Positions 25,680 to 34,240 of a stretch of DNA of 64,000 nucleotides are shown here, piece by piece. Below the pieces are notes generated by a model. That model ran no database searches, had not been told where the DNA came from, and worked only from the letters and a program-made list of their open reading frames with translations. The translations under genes were made by a program, and so were the position numbers. Origin of the DNA: Dethiosulfovibrio faecalis (GTDB lineage Bacteria > Synergistota > Synergistia > Synergistales > Dethiosulfovibrionaceae); contig NZ_JAKGUE010000006.1 of NCBI RefSeq assembly GCF_021568795.1, positions 1-64,000 of the forward strand. The letters run 5' to 3'. Each line of letters begins with the position of its first letter. Positions within the stretch are counted from its first letter, which is position 1.

Positions 25680-26774
25680 TTATCTCCTCCCACAAACGGC
25701 ATTGCGAAGAAGAACCAAAAAATCCTGGACGTTAGCCACTATGGTAGTGGCCTCCAAGGTCCCTCGGTCTCTGAGTTTGTTGACGGCAAATTCGGACACG
25801 TCGACATTGTAGAGATACACCGGCCGGACCCTCCCCTCCTTTACGGTATAAGAGGGAGTCATGTTCCCCGTCGCGATGGTATGCAGTTGGGTGGCCAGAC
25901 AGATAACCGTCGTAGCATTAGCGATAACGCCCCTCATAGTGTCCTGGGCCTCGTAGACATCCGAGTAGACAGGAGGAAGAGGTCCATCGTCCCTTATGGA
26001 GCCGGCAAGGATAAGGGGGATTCCGGCCGATATACAGGCGTGTACCACGCCATCTTGAATACCTCGATCCTCTATGAAGGACTCTAGGGAACCGGATCGC
26101 CTGACATCGTTTATGATGTCCAGATGATTATAATGACCTAAAGGACGAGGTTTCTGAGTGTAGATATCCTGCCCCAATGCGGTTCCTATCAAGCTTCCCT
26201 CCAGATCATGGGTGGCCATGGCGTTTCCTGCCATAACCGTATGTCCGTACCCTAGGGATATCAGTTGAGCCAAAGCGTGCTTCGAATCGTAATCGAACAC
26301 CACCGCCGGTCCCAATACCCACACGATACGACCGTGGTCCCTCTCGTGGCGTAGGAGCTCGTACAGCTTGTCGTAGTCAGAGGAGTAGGCGGTTTCCCTA
26401 GAACGTCCCGTTCGAAATGCGAAGACATCATCGGATTCATCCTCCGTAATAAAACCGTCGGGATGAACGAAAATCCCTTCCGAACCATCCTCCGATCTGC
26501 CCAGTACGACCCTATCCCCCGCCACGAGATTCCTGAACTCCACGATATCGAGAGCTCCGTCATCTCTAAGAACCGGCACGGCGTCCATCCTTGAGGGACA
26601 GGCCAGTATCCATCGTCCATGGATCTTGAAATATTCCGGATATATAGACGTAACGTGAAAACCCTCCGGAGCCACTCCAGAGACTGTTACCTCGGCAAAA
26701 GCCGCATTCGGAGCGGCTAAAAAACGGTCTCCGTCGAAATCTGGAGACCGATATACAGGAAGCGAAAAGGACAT
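25680..26774 (-). CDS. TIGR00300/LOR-SDH-like protein, possible NAD-dependent ornithine cyclodeaminase
   Basis: 364-residue protein. The sequence (for example VWVLGPAVVFDYDSKHALAQLI near 154 and GYGHTVMAGNAMATHDLEGS near 179, then LAGSIRDDGPLPPVYSDVY near 255) matches what I recall of the TIGR00300 family, whose archaeal member and the C-terminal domain of cyanobacterial AgrE/ArgZ convert ornithine to proline. It is slightly short at the N-terminus. The start is ATG at 26774 behind GGGAGGG. It is the first gene of a tight operon with larB and larE (1-nt and overlapping junctions), an unexplained link. Confidence 0.7.
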   Translation of the reverse strand: MSFSLPVYRSPDFDGDRFLAAPNAAFAEVTVSGVAPEGFHVTSIYPEYFKIHGRWILACPSRMDAVPVLRDDGALDIVEFRNLVAGDRVVLGRSEDGSEGIFVHPDGFITEDESDDVFAFRTGRSRETAYSSDYDKLYELLRHERDHGRIVWVLGPAVVFDYDSKHALAQLISLGYGHTVMAGNAMATHDLEGSLIGTALGQDIYTQKPRPLGHYNHLDIINDVRRSGSLESFIEDRGIQDGVVHACISAGIPLILAGSIRDDGPLPPVYSDVYEAQDTMRGVIANATTVICLATQLHTIATGNMTPSYTVKEGRVRPVYLYNVDVSEFAVNKLRDRGTLEATTIVANVQDFLVLLRNAVCGRR

Positions 26775-26840
26775 CAGCAAAACCCTCCCGGATAGAAAAT
26801 CTCGACTCTGCTATAAATCCACCGTCCGTAAAAGCTTACG

Positions 26841-26870
26841 AAAAAAGCCCGTCCTTCTGGACGGGCTTTT
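26841..26870 (-). terminator. Intrinsic terminator after rpsD
   Basis: A 12-bp perfect stem (26843-26854 with 26859-26870) with a TTCT/AGAA tetraloop, followed on the minus strand by TTTTTT. It separates rpsD from the TIGR00300-larB-larE operon, whose promoter must lie in 26775-26842 but was not recognised. Confidence 0.92.
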
Positions 26871-26884
26871 ACCGTACGAAAAGA

Positions 26885-27502
26885 CTACCTGGAGTAGTAC
26901 TCGACGACGATCTGCTCGTCGGCGATGGTAGGTATCTCCTGACGCTCGGGCAGACGCTCCACCTTACCGGACATCCCGTCGAGAGACAACCAGCCTGGCT
27001 TGGAAACGGCGGAAGCGACCTCGGCGTTCTCCCGAAGTACCTTCATCTCCCTGCTCTTCTCGGCCACGGCGATGACATCGCCGGGTTTGACCAGCGCACT
27101 GGGAATGTCGACCTTCCTGTCGTTGAGGGTGAAGTGACCGTGACGGACAAGCTGTCTGGCCTGAGGCCTGGTAGAGCAGAGCCCCAAACGGTAGACCACG
27201 TTATCGAGACGGGACTCGAGAAGTATCAACATATTGTGACCAGCGACACCGCCCTGATTCTTGGCCTTGGCGTAGGCCGCACGGAGCTGCTTCTCGCTGA
27301 CGCCATATGCGAAACGGATCTTCTGCTTCTCAAGCAACTGCTGACCGTAGATCGACTGCTTGGCCGGACGTCTATTCTTGTTGTTCGCACTGCTCTTCTT
27401 GGCCAAAAGTCTGTCGTACTTGGTGTTACCGAAAACGTTGACTCCGAAACGGCGTACCATCTTGCCCTTAGGGGCGGTCTTTCTGTTCGTGTTCTTTGAC
27501 AT
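26885..27502 (-). CDS. rpsD: 30S ribosomal protein S4
   Basis: 205-residue primary 16S rRNA-binding protein. The S4 domain LESRLDNVVYRLG...ARQLVRHGHFTLNDRKVDIPS near 90-140 is textbook. The N-terminal zinc-type cysteines are absent (Cys-minus form). It stands alone, outside the usual rps/rpl/rpoA cluster. It has its own promoter and terminator. Confidence 0.97.
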   Translation of the reverse strand: MSKNTNRKTAPKGKMVRRFGVNVFGNTKYDRLLAKKSSANNKNRRPAKQSIYGQQLLEKQKIRFAYGVSEKQLRAAYAKAKNQGGVAGHNMLILLESRLDNVVYRLGLCSTRPQARQLVRHGHFTLNDRKVDIPSALVKPGDVIAVAEKSREMKVLRENAEVASAVSKPGWLSLDGMSGKVERLPERQEIPTIADEQIVVEYYSR

Positions 27503-27566
27503 ACCGAGCTCTCCTTATAGATGGATTGCGTGACGGCATTGTCCAGCAGCCTGATGCATCCTGCAC

Positions 27567-27595
27567 AAGTTACGGGATTTTTGCCCTTTTGTCAA
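27567..27595 (-). promoter_or_regulatory. rpsD promoter
   Basis: Minus strand -35 TTGACA (27595-27590) and -10 TAACTT (27572-27567) with a 17-nt spacer. The resulting leader would be about 60 nt and contains some hairpin-forming sequence that could be an S4 autoregulation site, not demonstrated. Confidence 0.75.
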
Positions 27596-27598
27596 GCA

Positions 27599-28267
27599 TC
27601 AAAACTCAAGGTAAAAATCGGCTCCCTCCCCCTCCGACCAGATCAACATGGCTTTTATGGGAGGTCTTATCTGACTTGACCTGGTGACGGGAACCAAACT
27701 CTCCTCGACTTTCCTCAGGACGAAAAACTGGGTTACAACCGGATCGGCCTCGTCGAATCGTTTTTTTATCTCCGAAAGGACCAGAGGCAATGGTTCGACG
27801 GACCTCAACATCGGAGCCCAAAGAGACCGGTCCTCCTCTTTAAGCATGTCCATAGGATCTACATCGATCCGATCGTCCTCTTCAGGGATCTCATCGGACT
27901 CCCCACTATCGCAAGCAAGCCATAAGGAGGGATCCGTAACGGTCAAAACCCCGTCCTCTAAGGACAATACGTTCCGATCGGTCAGAGCCTCGACCGAGGA
28001 GAGGATCGAATCCCTATCGTCGGAGCGGAACATCCCGGCCAACAGCTCCACGGAGGGTTTTGTGCCCTTAGAATTTAAAAGCGCACATCTCGCCGCCACA
28101 GCCCACTCGCTTGAGGTCAGCGGCTCGGAAGGACATGATTCAAGCAAAGATCCTGCCATCTCCTCCGATAAAGAATCTATATAAGGAGGGGCATCGAGGA
28201 TATCGAGATCTCTGGCATCGTCGCCTTCGGTGAGATAGTTACGCAGGCTAGGTCGTTTTCTGCCCAT
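27599..28267 (-). CDS. Hypothetical acidic protein paired with a ParA ATPase
   Basis: 222-residue soluble acidic protein, not recognised. The N-terminus is MGRKRPSLRNYLTE, then there is a helical, winged-helix-like middle (SSEWAVAARCALLNSKGTKPS, ...SVEALTDRNVLSLEDGVLTV near 87-110) and a very acidic linker near 120-140. ATG at 28267 has AGGAG upstream and the gene overlaps the parA end by 20 nt. The position is that of a ParB, an adaptor or cargo protein for the ATPase, but no ParB domain is seen. Confidence 0.55.
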   Translation of the reverse strand: MGRKRPSLRNYLTEGDDARDLDILDAPPYIDSLSEEMAGSLLESCPSEPLTSSEWAVAARCALLNSKGTKPSVELLAGMFRSDDRDSILSSVEALTDRNVLSLEDGVLTVTDPSLWLACDSGESDEIPEEDDRIDVDPMDMLKEEDRSLWAPMLRSVEPLPLVLSEIKKRFDEADPVVTQFFVLRKVEESLVPVTRSSQIRPPIKAMLIWSEGEGADFYLEF

Positions 28268-29027
28268 TGTTCTCCTGCCTCTCCATAAATTCCTTCGCCA
28301 GAAGACGGTAATCCCTGGCACCGTTACAGCCAGCATCATAGCTTAGGACTGACATACCCGCTCCGCTGGCCTCGACCACGCTGATATTCTGCCTTATATA
28401 TCTACGGTAAAGCGAATCTCCGAAGTAAGAGGAGACCTCTCTCTGAACCTCCCTGTTCATTATCACCTTGGGGTTGTGCCTGGTAAGGACCACTCCGCCC
28501 ACTGAGAGATCTCGATTAAGTCGCTTCTTAAACAACTTAACCGTGGAGTCGAGCAGACGGACCCCCGCCAGACTATAGAACTCGCTCTCCAGGGGAACCA
28601 TTATCTCGTCCGCAGCAGCCAAAACGTTTCTGGTAAATAGACCTAACTGCGGAGGGCTATCACAGAATATATAGTCGTACTCCCGCACCTCATCGCTGTC
28701 CAAAGCGGACTTCAAAAGAGTATCTCTGCCGGGCTCCCGCTCCAGCTGCAACTCCGCAACGGCAAGATCCAGGCTACTGGGGACGACATCGACGCCCTCT
28801 CTTCGAACCGCCAGATCAGAGATAGACGCCTCACCTATAAGATAATCGTATACGTAAGAAGCTCCCTCCTCAACCACAATCCCCCAACCTGCGGATAGAT
28901 TGCTCTGAGGGTCCAGATCTATCGCCGCAACTCTATAGCCCATAGAGGACACGGCTACAGCCAGGTTCTGACACAACGTCGTCTTGCCGACACCGCCCTT
29001 GAGGTTGCAAAAACCGATAATCTTCAC
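28248..29027 (-). CDS. ParA/MinD-family ATPase (Soj-like)
   Basis: About 259 residues. The deviant Walker A KGGVGKTT (10-17) with signature lysine, IDLDPQSNLS near 38 and FCDSPPQLGLFTRNVL near 113 define a ParA-type ATPase that positions DNA or protein cargo by dynamic binding. The GTG at 29027 gives the usual MKIIGFCNLKGG start; a TTG at 29033 is an alternative with better Shine-Dalgarno distance. No ParB gene is adjacent, so it need not be the main chromosome-segregation ParA. Confidence 0.85.
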   Translation of the reverse strand: MKIIGFCNLKGGVGKTTLCQNLAVAVSSMGYRVAAIDLDPQSNLSAGWGIVVEEGASYVYDYLIGEASISDLAVRREGVDVVPSSLDLAVAELQLEREPGRDTLLKSALDSDEVREYDYIFCDSPPQLGLFTRNVLAAADEIMVPLESEFYSLAGVRLLDSTVKLFKKRLNRDLSVGGVVLTRHNPKVIMNREVQREVSSYFGDSLYRRYIRQNISVVEASGAGMSVLSYDAGCNGARDYRLLAKEFMERQENNGQKTT

Positions 29028-29034
29028 GTCCAAG

Positions 29035-29820
29035 TTACCTCGCTTTGTAGGATAGAGAAATCCCATCGAATGGAGCAGGAAGGACTCTGGTGGCGAGACG
29101 CATTCGCCCCTTCTTCAGATCCAGGCTCTTCAGATGGACGGGGAAGACGAAGTCCTCCATATCCACTATAGGCTGGGCATCTCTCAGGGCCTTTTCCACC
29201 AAAGACGACTGATCATCGTTGTTTATCTTGAACACATAGCGGTCTATCCAGATCTCCCGCCCTTCCTTCAACGTCAACTCGCCCTGAAGGTCGACCTTGA
29301 TTCTCACAGATACCGGGTCCTCTACTCTGTAATAGCCTTTAGCCGATATCCCCGACGGAGAGAACATGACGGAGAGCTCTTCCCATCTCCCAGAACCGTC
29401 CTCCACGACGAGTCCCTTGAGAAAATCGTTGACGTCCGAGTCGGTGATGACAGCGTCAAAATACCCCATAACGATCTCATCTACATCGGCTGGCCCTCCG
29501 TCACCCCATAACTCTAAGGGCCCGAAGTCGTTGAACACCGTCTCCACCTTGATCGACGCTACTTTAAAGCCATCCAGGGACGGCCCAACCGCCTCGAAGT
29601 AGAGATGACGCACCTTGCCGTCTTTATCAACAGGGCCATCCAAGACCATCAAAGCACTCTCGGGAGCTACCCTGTCAACGAGCCAACGGAAAAGTCGAAC
29701 CTCGGGATCGTTCCCCTCTATACCGCCAACAAAGGATCTTATCTCGGCATATGCAGTAGAAAAGGAGAGAAGAACCGCCATCAAAAGAACTATACTCGCT
29801 ATCGACAACCTAGATTTCAA
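29035..29820 (-). CDS. Secreted protein resembling LmeA/DUF2993 lipid-binding proteins
   Basis: 261-residue protein with a signal peptide (MKSRLSIASIVLLMAVLLSF, cleavage near AYA). The mature part is rich in beta strands with repeated phrases such as VRHLYFEAVGPSLDGFKVASIKVE and AVITDSDVNDFLKG, which fit the tubular lipid-binding fold of DUF2993/LmeA, but similarity is loose. Start TTG at 29820 has GGAGG 8 nt upstream. It precedes parA by a 7-nt gap to the preferred start and is probably co-transcribed with it. Confidence 0.55.
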   Translation of the reverse strand: MKSRLSIASIVLLMAVLLSFSTAYAEIRSFVGGIEGNDPEVRLFRWLVDRVAPESALMVLDGPVDKDGKVRHLYFEAVGPSLDGFKVASIKVETVFNDFGPLELWGDGGPADVDEIVMGYFDAVITDSDVNDFLKGLVVEDGSGRWEELSVMFSPSGISAKGYYRVEDPVSVRIKVDLQGELTLKEGREIWIDRYVFKINNDDQSSLVEKALRDAQPIVDMEDFVFPVHLKSLDLKKGRMRLATRVLPAPFDGISLSYKAR

Positions 29821-29892
29821 GGGAGCGACCTCCTTTTTTCGTTCTGTCTTCGAACATTCTACTACGAAAGAACTGAAGATAAAAACACGGTA

Positions 29893-29917
29893 TAAAAAAG
29901 GGGGCCCAAAGGCCCCC
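29893..29917 (-). terminator. Intrinsic terminator of the ABC importer operon
   Basis: GGGGGCC / GGCCCCC stem (29917-29911 with 29906-29900) with a 4-nt loop, then TTTTTT on the minus strand, directly after the last small gene of the operon. Confidence 0.9.
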
Positions 29918-29923
29918 TAAAAG

Positions 29924-30313
29924 TTATTTGAGCGGATAGCTCCACCCTGGAAGCTTTCCGTTAACCAAAGGAACTACATTCACTACCTTGCCCCTCATTT
30001 CCTTGTTTTTAAATGATACCTTATGAGATTTTTCCACGTTATCGTCTATATCCAATTCCTCGACCAGGATAACGTGTTTTTTCCCGGAGATTGTAGCAGC
30101 ACCTCTGTCTCCTTCTACCAGGTAGAGCGGTTCTCCTTCTCCGTCCACCGTAACCAAGATGGCCTCGTACGCCTCATAGGTAGTACCTTCGTGGGAAAAA
30201 GCCGCATTGTCTATCAATATATCGTAGGCTTTTCCCTCGTTGTAACAATACATACCGAGTCCTACGAAAGCAGCCAAAAGCAGTATGTTGACCACTATCT
30301 GTCTAGGCTTCAT
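29924..30313 (-). CDS. Small membrane-anchored protein of an ABC importer operon, function unknown
   Basis: 129 residues with one N-terminal membrane helix (VNILLLAAFVGLGMYCY near 8-24) and an external beta-rich domain. I do not recognise the domain with confidence. It begins 14 nt after the last permease gene with GGAGGTGA before the ATG, so it belongs to the importer operon and may be an accessory or assembly factor for it. Confidence 0.65.
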   Translation of the reverse strand: MKPRQIVVNILLLAAFVGLGMYCYNEGKAYDILIDNAAFSHEGTTYEAYEAILVTVDGEGEPLYLVEGDRGAATISGKKHVILVEELDIDDNVEKSHKVSFKNKEMRGKVVNVVPLVNGKLPGWSYPLK

Positions 30314-30327
30314 CTCTTCACCTCCAT

Positions 30328-31428
30328 CTATTCCGCTACGGTTCCACGGAGGCCTCTACGGGATCTGTCCTTCTCCTTCTGACGTCGCCAGGCATGAAGC
30401 ACCAGAGCGAGGGAGATTATGCCATAGGAGACGAAGACCCGGAAGTACTCGCCCAACTGAGCCTGTCCGATCAGGTATTTCCCGGCCATAGGAGACACGA
30501 CGAACATCAGATGGAACAGGACTACCCCTAAGAACACGTTGAAGATGGACGCCTTGCTCACGCTGGCCCCTCCGACCAACAGAGCGGCTATGGCGAACAT
30601 GCCTGCCTGTTCGTGACTGTTGTAGGTGTTCATGGTCCCTATGTTCTGAAGAAATATTATCTGACCGTAACAGGCTAAGACCGTTGAGATTACTATGGAG
30701 AGGAGCCTGGTCCTCTCCACCGGTATCCCGGCGGCTCTGGCGACGTCCATATCCTGGCCCACCGCTCTCATATCCTGCCCCAGCTTGGTCCTACGGAACC
30801 AGACCACGAAGGTGCAGAACAACGCTATTACGATAAAGGTCGCCAAAGGGATCTCTATCCCCTGGATAGAGATAGGAAGGAGGTTATCCAGACACTTTCT
30901 TATCCCCTCCAGGTTGGTTACGTTTCTGATCCCATATCCCCTAGAAAGTACTAGTTTAGGGCTGGTAACAGGCACAATGCCGCCGAACCCGTAAAGAACT
31001 ATTAACTGGTAGACACCATTCATGAAAAACCCCAAGATAAAGGAAGTAACCATCTCTCTGCCTTTGGCCTTGTTCAAGACGACTCCACAGAGCCACCCCA
31101 GGAACATGGCCAGGGGGGTCGAGATTATGGCTGCCAGGAGCATTCCCGGGACGCCCACCACGTTCCAGTCGCTGATGAAAATCAGCCCTATCTGACCTGC
31201 CATGGCTCCCAGGACCATACCGAAGTTCAGGCCCATTCCGGCCATTATTGGAATGAGCAGGGACAGGACCAGGAAAGAGTTACGGGAAAGACGGATCAGC
31301 ATCTCCTGAATAAGATAGGATCCGGAAAACTGGGAAATAGGTATGGCGAAAGCGCTAACCACCAAGAAAACTATCGGAACCGCGTTTTGAACGAGAATAT
31401 GCTTCAGATTATCGGTTTTCTTATTCAT
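30328..31428 (-). CDS. ABC importer permease 2 (BPD_transp_2, sugar/nucleoside type)
   Basis: 366-residue permease with about nine to ten membrane helices, of the RbsC/BmpC-like class. The conserved LNFGMVLGAMAGQIGLIF near 67-84 and the coupling-helix region GQDMDVARAAGIPVERTRLLSIVIST near 226-251 are characteristic. It overlaps the preceding permease gene by 4 nt (ATGA). Confidence 0.9.
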   Translation of the reverse strand: MNKKTDNLKHILVQNAVPIVFLVVSAFAIPISQFSGSYLIQEMLIRLSRNSFLVLSLLIPIMAGMGLNFGMVLGAMAGQIGLIFISDWNVVGVPGMLLAAIISTPLAMFLGWLCGVVLNKAKGREMVTSFILGFFMNGVYQLIVLYGFGGIVPVTSPKLVLSRGYGIRNVTNLEGIRKCLDNLLPISIQGIEIPLATFIVIALFCTFVVWFRRTKLGQDMRAVGQDMDVARAAGIPVERTRLLSIVISTVLACYGQIIFLQNIGTMNTYNSHEQAGMFAIAALLVGGASVSKASIFNVFLGVVLFHLMFVVSPMAGKYLIGQAQLGEYFRVFVSYGIISLALVLHAWRRQKEKDRSRRGLRGTVAE

Positions 31429-32468
31429 GACTTCACCTTCACTACTCGGGTCAGAGCGTATAGGATCATACCGTTGGAGACTATTATACGGATGACCTCG
31501 GACATATCGGTCTGTATCATGCTGTTTATGACCGACGGGGTCATCGTGAGTATCCCCTGAAACAATATGGTTCCTACTATGACGTTCATTATGGTCGCCT
31601 TATGTACCGAGGCTCCCCCTATGAGGATTGCAGAGACCGCGGGAAAGGCCATGTAGAACGGTCCCATGTAGAGCTGAATAAAGCCGAAACTCTGCTCGTA
31701 CACGATGATTCCGATCGCTCCGAGGACCGTGGACAAAATTACGGAGACTATCCTCATCCTGTCTATATTGACCCCGGAGGCCCTGGCGTATTCCGGGTTG
31801 GACCCCACGGTCGTCATGGCAGTGCCGGTCCTGGTCCTCATGAATACCCACATGAAGAAACAAAGAAGGGCGAAAAAGAGAAATATTCCGGTGGGAATGT
31901 AGAAAAACTCTCCTATACGGAAGGAGGCTATGTCGCTTATGGCCTGATGCCAGAAGCCCTCTACCGATATGGTCGTACGCAATCCCTTTCCGGCGTAACC
32001 CCAAACCATGTTGGAACTCCTGTAGGGAAGCACCAGCCACATTATGCACATGAAGGCGACCGAGGAGAAGCCCACGTAGGTGGCGATCATCATCTCGCTG
32101 CCCTTCACCTTGTTAAGCAACAGTCCGTAGGCAGCACCGAGAACGGTAGCCACGGGGATGGCTACCGCCATGGCTACCAAAGCACCGAGAAGCCCATACA
32201 CTCCCATCTCTATGCTGGTTACGGCTCCTAGGAGACCGGCTATTATGCCGAGAGGAAGGCCGAAGTTCAGACCACAACCGGCCTGTATCATAGGAACCAT
32301 AGCCAGGACCATGACTCCGTTCATCCCGAAACGGACCAAAGTATCGCTGATCGAGGCATCCAGCCGAACTCCCACGAAAGGAGCCAGGACAAAGAGAGAG
32401 AGCAGAAAAAGACCTATTATTATCCTGGGCCATCCGGCGTGCTCGATAAACTCGTTGACCTTATTCAC
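31425..32468 (-). CDS. ABC importer permease 1 (BPD_transp_2, sugar/nucleoside type)
   Basis: 347-residue permease related to its neighbour, with LNFGLPLGIIAGLLGAV near 67-83 and the coupling region GSNPEYARASGVNIDRMRIVSVILST near 219-244. The pair forms the heterodimeric channel. It starts with GTG whose G is the last base of the ATPase stop (TAGTG). Confidence 0.9.
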   Translation of the reverse strand: MNKVNEFIEHAGWPRIIIGLFLLSLFVLAPFVGVRLDASISDTLVRFGMNGVMVLAMVPMIQAGCGLNFGLPLGIIAGLLGAVTSIEMGVYGLLGALVAMAVAIPVATVLGAAYGLLLNKVKGSEMMIATYVGFSSVAFMCIMWLVLPYRSSNMVWGYAGKGLRTTISVEGFWHQAISDIASFRIGEFFYIPTGIFLFFALLCFFMWVFMRTRTGTAMTTVGSNPEYARASGVNIDRMRIVSVILSTVLGAIGIIVYEQSFGFIQLYMGPFYMAFPAVSAILIGGASVHKATIMNVIVGTILFQGILTMTPSVINSMIQTDMSEVIRIIVSNGMILYALTRVVKVKS

Positions 32469-34072
32469 TACGAACCCACCTTCTCTTTTTCTTTAGCCAC
32501 GCCCAGCATCAGGACCCCGAACTCGGTGGACGGCGTGGTAGCCGGGAGGGTACCGACGATACGCCCAGAATCGACTATGGCGATCCTATCGCAGATCGAC
32601 CTAAGTTCCTCCAACTCCGAGGAAACCATGACGACGGTGGTCCCGTATTTCTTGTTGTAGAGCTTAAGTGTATCTAGAACCACCTTTTTAGCCCCTACGT
32701 CGATGCCTCTGGTGGGCTCGGCCACGAAAAGCAGTTTAGGTTTGGTCTCGAAGGCCTTGGCAAGACAGACCTTCTGCTGGTTGCCTCCGGAGAGCTCCTG
32801 AACCCTCTGCCTCTCGTTCACGCATCTTATCTCCAGGGATTTTACGTATTCTCTGGCACATTCAGCTATGGCCTCCTCGTCCCTGATCTTGGTGATACCT
32901 CCAAGAAGTGGCTTGAGGAATCTACCCTGCATCTGAAGGGCGGTAAAGATTATGTTCCAGGAGATCGGCTCCTCCAACAGCAGCCCCACTCCGCGGCGAT
33001 CCTCGTAGACAGCGGACATTCCCGCCTCCAGAGCGCTAGTGGGATCGTTTAGAACGATAGGCTTCCCCTGAAAGACGACCTTCCCGCCAGCGGGGAACAT
33101 ACCCATGATGCCATTGGCTATGCCTAGTTTGCCCTGTCCGGCTAGACCACCTATTCCAAAGATCTCGCCCTCTTTGATCTCCATGGAAACGTCTCGAACC
33201 GTCTCCCCCGGCATATCCACCCAAAGGTGCTCTACAGAGAGGAGGGTTTCGCCGAAATTACGCTCCTCCTCATCTCGGGCGAATGCGGTAGCTACGTCTC
33301 TGCCCACCATATGGGAAGCTATGGACATGACGTCGGTCTGATCAGGAGCCGTATCGTAGACGACCTCGCCATCCCTCAGGATGACGATCTTGTCGCAGAC
33401 GTCGAGGACCTCCTGAAGCCTGTGGGATATGAATATTATAGAGATACCCAAAGACGCCAATCTCTTCATGGAAGCCAACAGTATATCCGCCTCGGACTCG
33501 GTCAACACGGCGGTGGGCTCGTCCAGGACCAACAGTCTGGTATTTTCCTTGTCTATCTCACGGGCTATCTCGGTAAACTGTTTATAGCCTACGGGGAGCT
33601 CCGACACCAGTGTATCGGGATCCAGGGAGACGTTCAGCTTATCGATGGCCTTCCGGCCTCGTTGAACCATCGTCACCCTATCTAAAGTCCTGAGTCTATC
33701 GCCGAAAGCCTCCACCAGAGGGTTATACTTGGTGGTCTCACGGTTCAAGACCACGTTCTCGGAGACGGAAAAACCGGGTATCAGGGAAAACTCCTGATGG
33801 ACCATTCCTATTCCAGCCCTGAGGGCATCCAAAGGAGAGTTGAAATCGATCCTCTCTCCGTCTATGAATATATCTCCCTCGTATCCTCCGGTCTCATGTA
33901 TCACTGTCATGCCAAAAAGGATGTTCATCAACGTGGACTTGCCTGCTCCGTTCTCGCCTACAAGCCCTAGAATTTGGCCTTTTTCCAGGGTAAAATTGAC
34001 GTTCTTCAAAACCCTGTTGCTGAAGTAGGCCTTGCCGACTCCCTCCATTTTCAAGAGCGGTTCTGATGCCAT
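32468..34072 (-). CDS. ABC importer ATPase with two nucleotide-binding domains (RbsA/XylG type)
   Basis: 534-residue tandem ATPase. Domain 1 has Walker A GENGAGKST near 39-47 and Walker B LLVLDEPTA near 173-181. Domain 2 carries the degenerate Walker A region (GLAGQGKLG near 307), a good signature LSGGNQQKVCLAKAF near 426-440 and Walker B LFVAEPTRG near 448. This one-good/one-poor pattern is normal for sugar- and nucleoside-type importers. The ATG at 34072 has GAGGTGAG upstream. Confidence 0.92.
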   Translation of the reverse strand: MASEPLLKMEGVGKAYFSNRVLKNVNFTLEKGQILGLVGENGAGKSTLMNILFGMTVIHETGGYEGDIFIDGERIDFNSPLDALRAGIGMVHQEFSLIPGFSVSENVVLNRETTKYNPLVEAFGDRLRTLDRVTMVQRGRKAIDKLNVSLDPDTLVSELPVGYKQFTEIAREIDKENTRLLVLDEPTAVLTESEADILLASMKRLASLGISIIFISHRLQEVLDVCDKIVILRDGEVVYDTAPDQTDVMSIASHMVGRDVATAFARDEEERNFGETLLSVEHLWVDMPGETVRDVSMEIKEGEIFGIGGLAGQGKLGIANGIMGMFPAGGKVVFQGKPIVLNDPTSALEAGMSAVYEDRRGVGLLLEEPISWNIIFTALQMQGRFLKPLLGGITKIRDEEAIAECAREYVKSLEIRCVNERQRVQELSGGNQQKVCLAKAFETKPKLLFVAEPTRGIDVGAKKVVLDTLKLYNKKYGTTVVMVSSELEELRSICDRIAIVDSGRIVGTLPATTPSTEFGVLMLGVAKEKEKVGS

Positions 34073-34187
34073 ATAACTCACCTCGTCAATCGGGCACATA
34101 CCATCTGTCAGCCAGCCATCTGCCCGAAAAAATAACAAAAAAATAAATCCAAGTAGATAAAATTCGGGAACAACGGGAAAGGACCTT

Positions 34188-34226
34188 AAAAACCGGGAGG
34201 GGCGAATATCCGCTCCCCTCCCGTTA
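34188..34226 (-). terminator. Attenuating terminator between binding protein and ABC genes
   Basis: CGGGAGGGG / CCCCTCCCG stem (34223-34215 with 34202-34194) followed on the minus strand by GTTTTT. It lies between the binding-protein stop (34241) and the ATPase start (34072), so it probably gives more binding protein than transporter. The 34073-34187 gap shows no clear second promoter. Confidence 0.75.
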
Positions 34227-34240
34227 TATCGCAATAGCGG

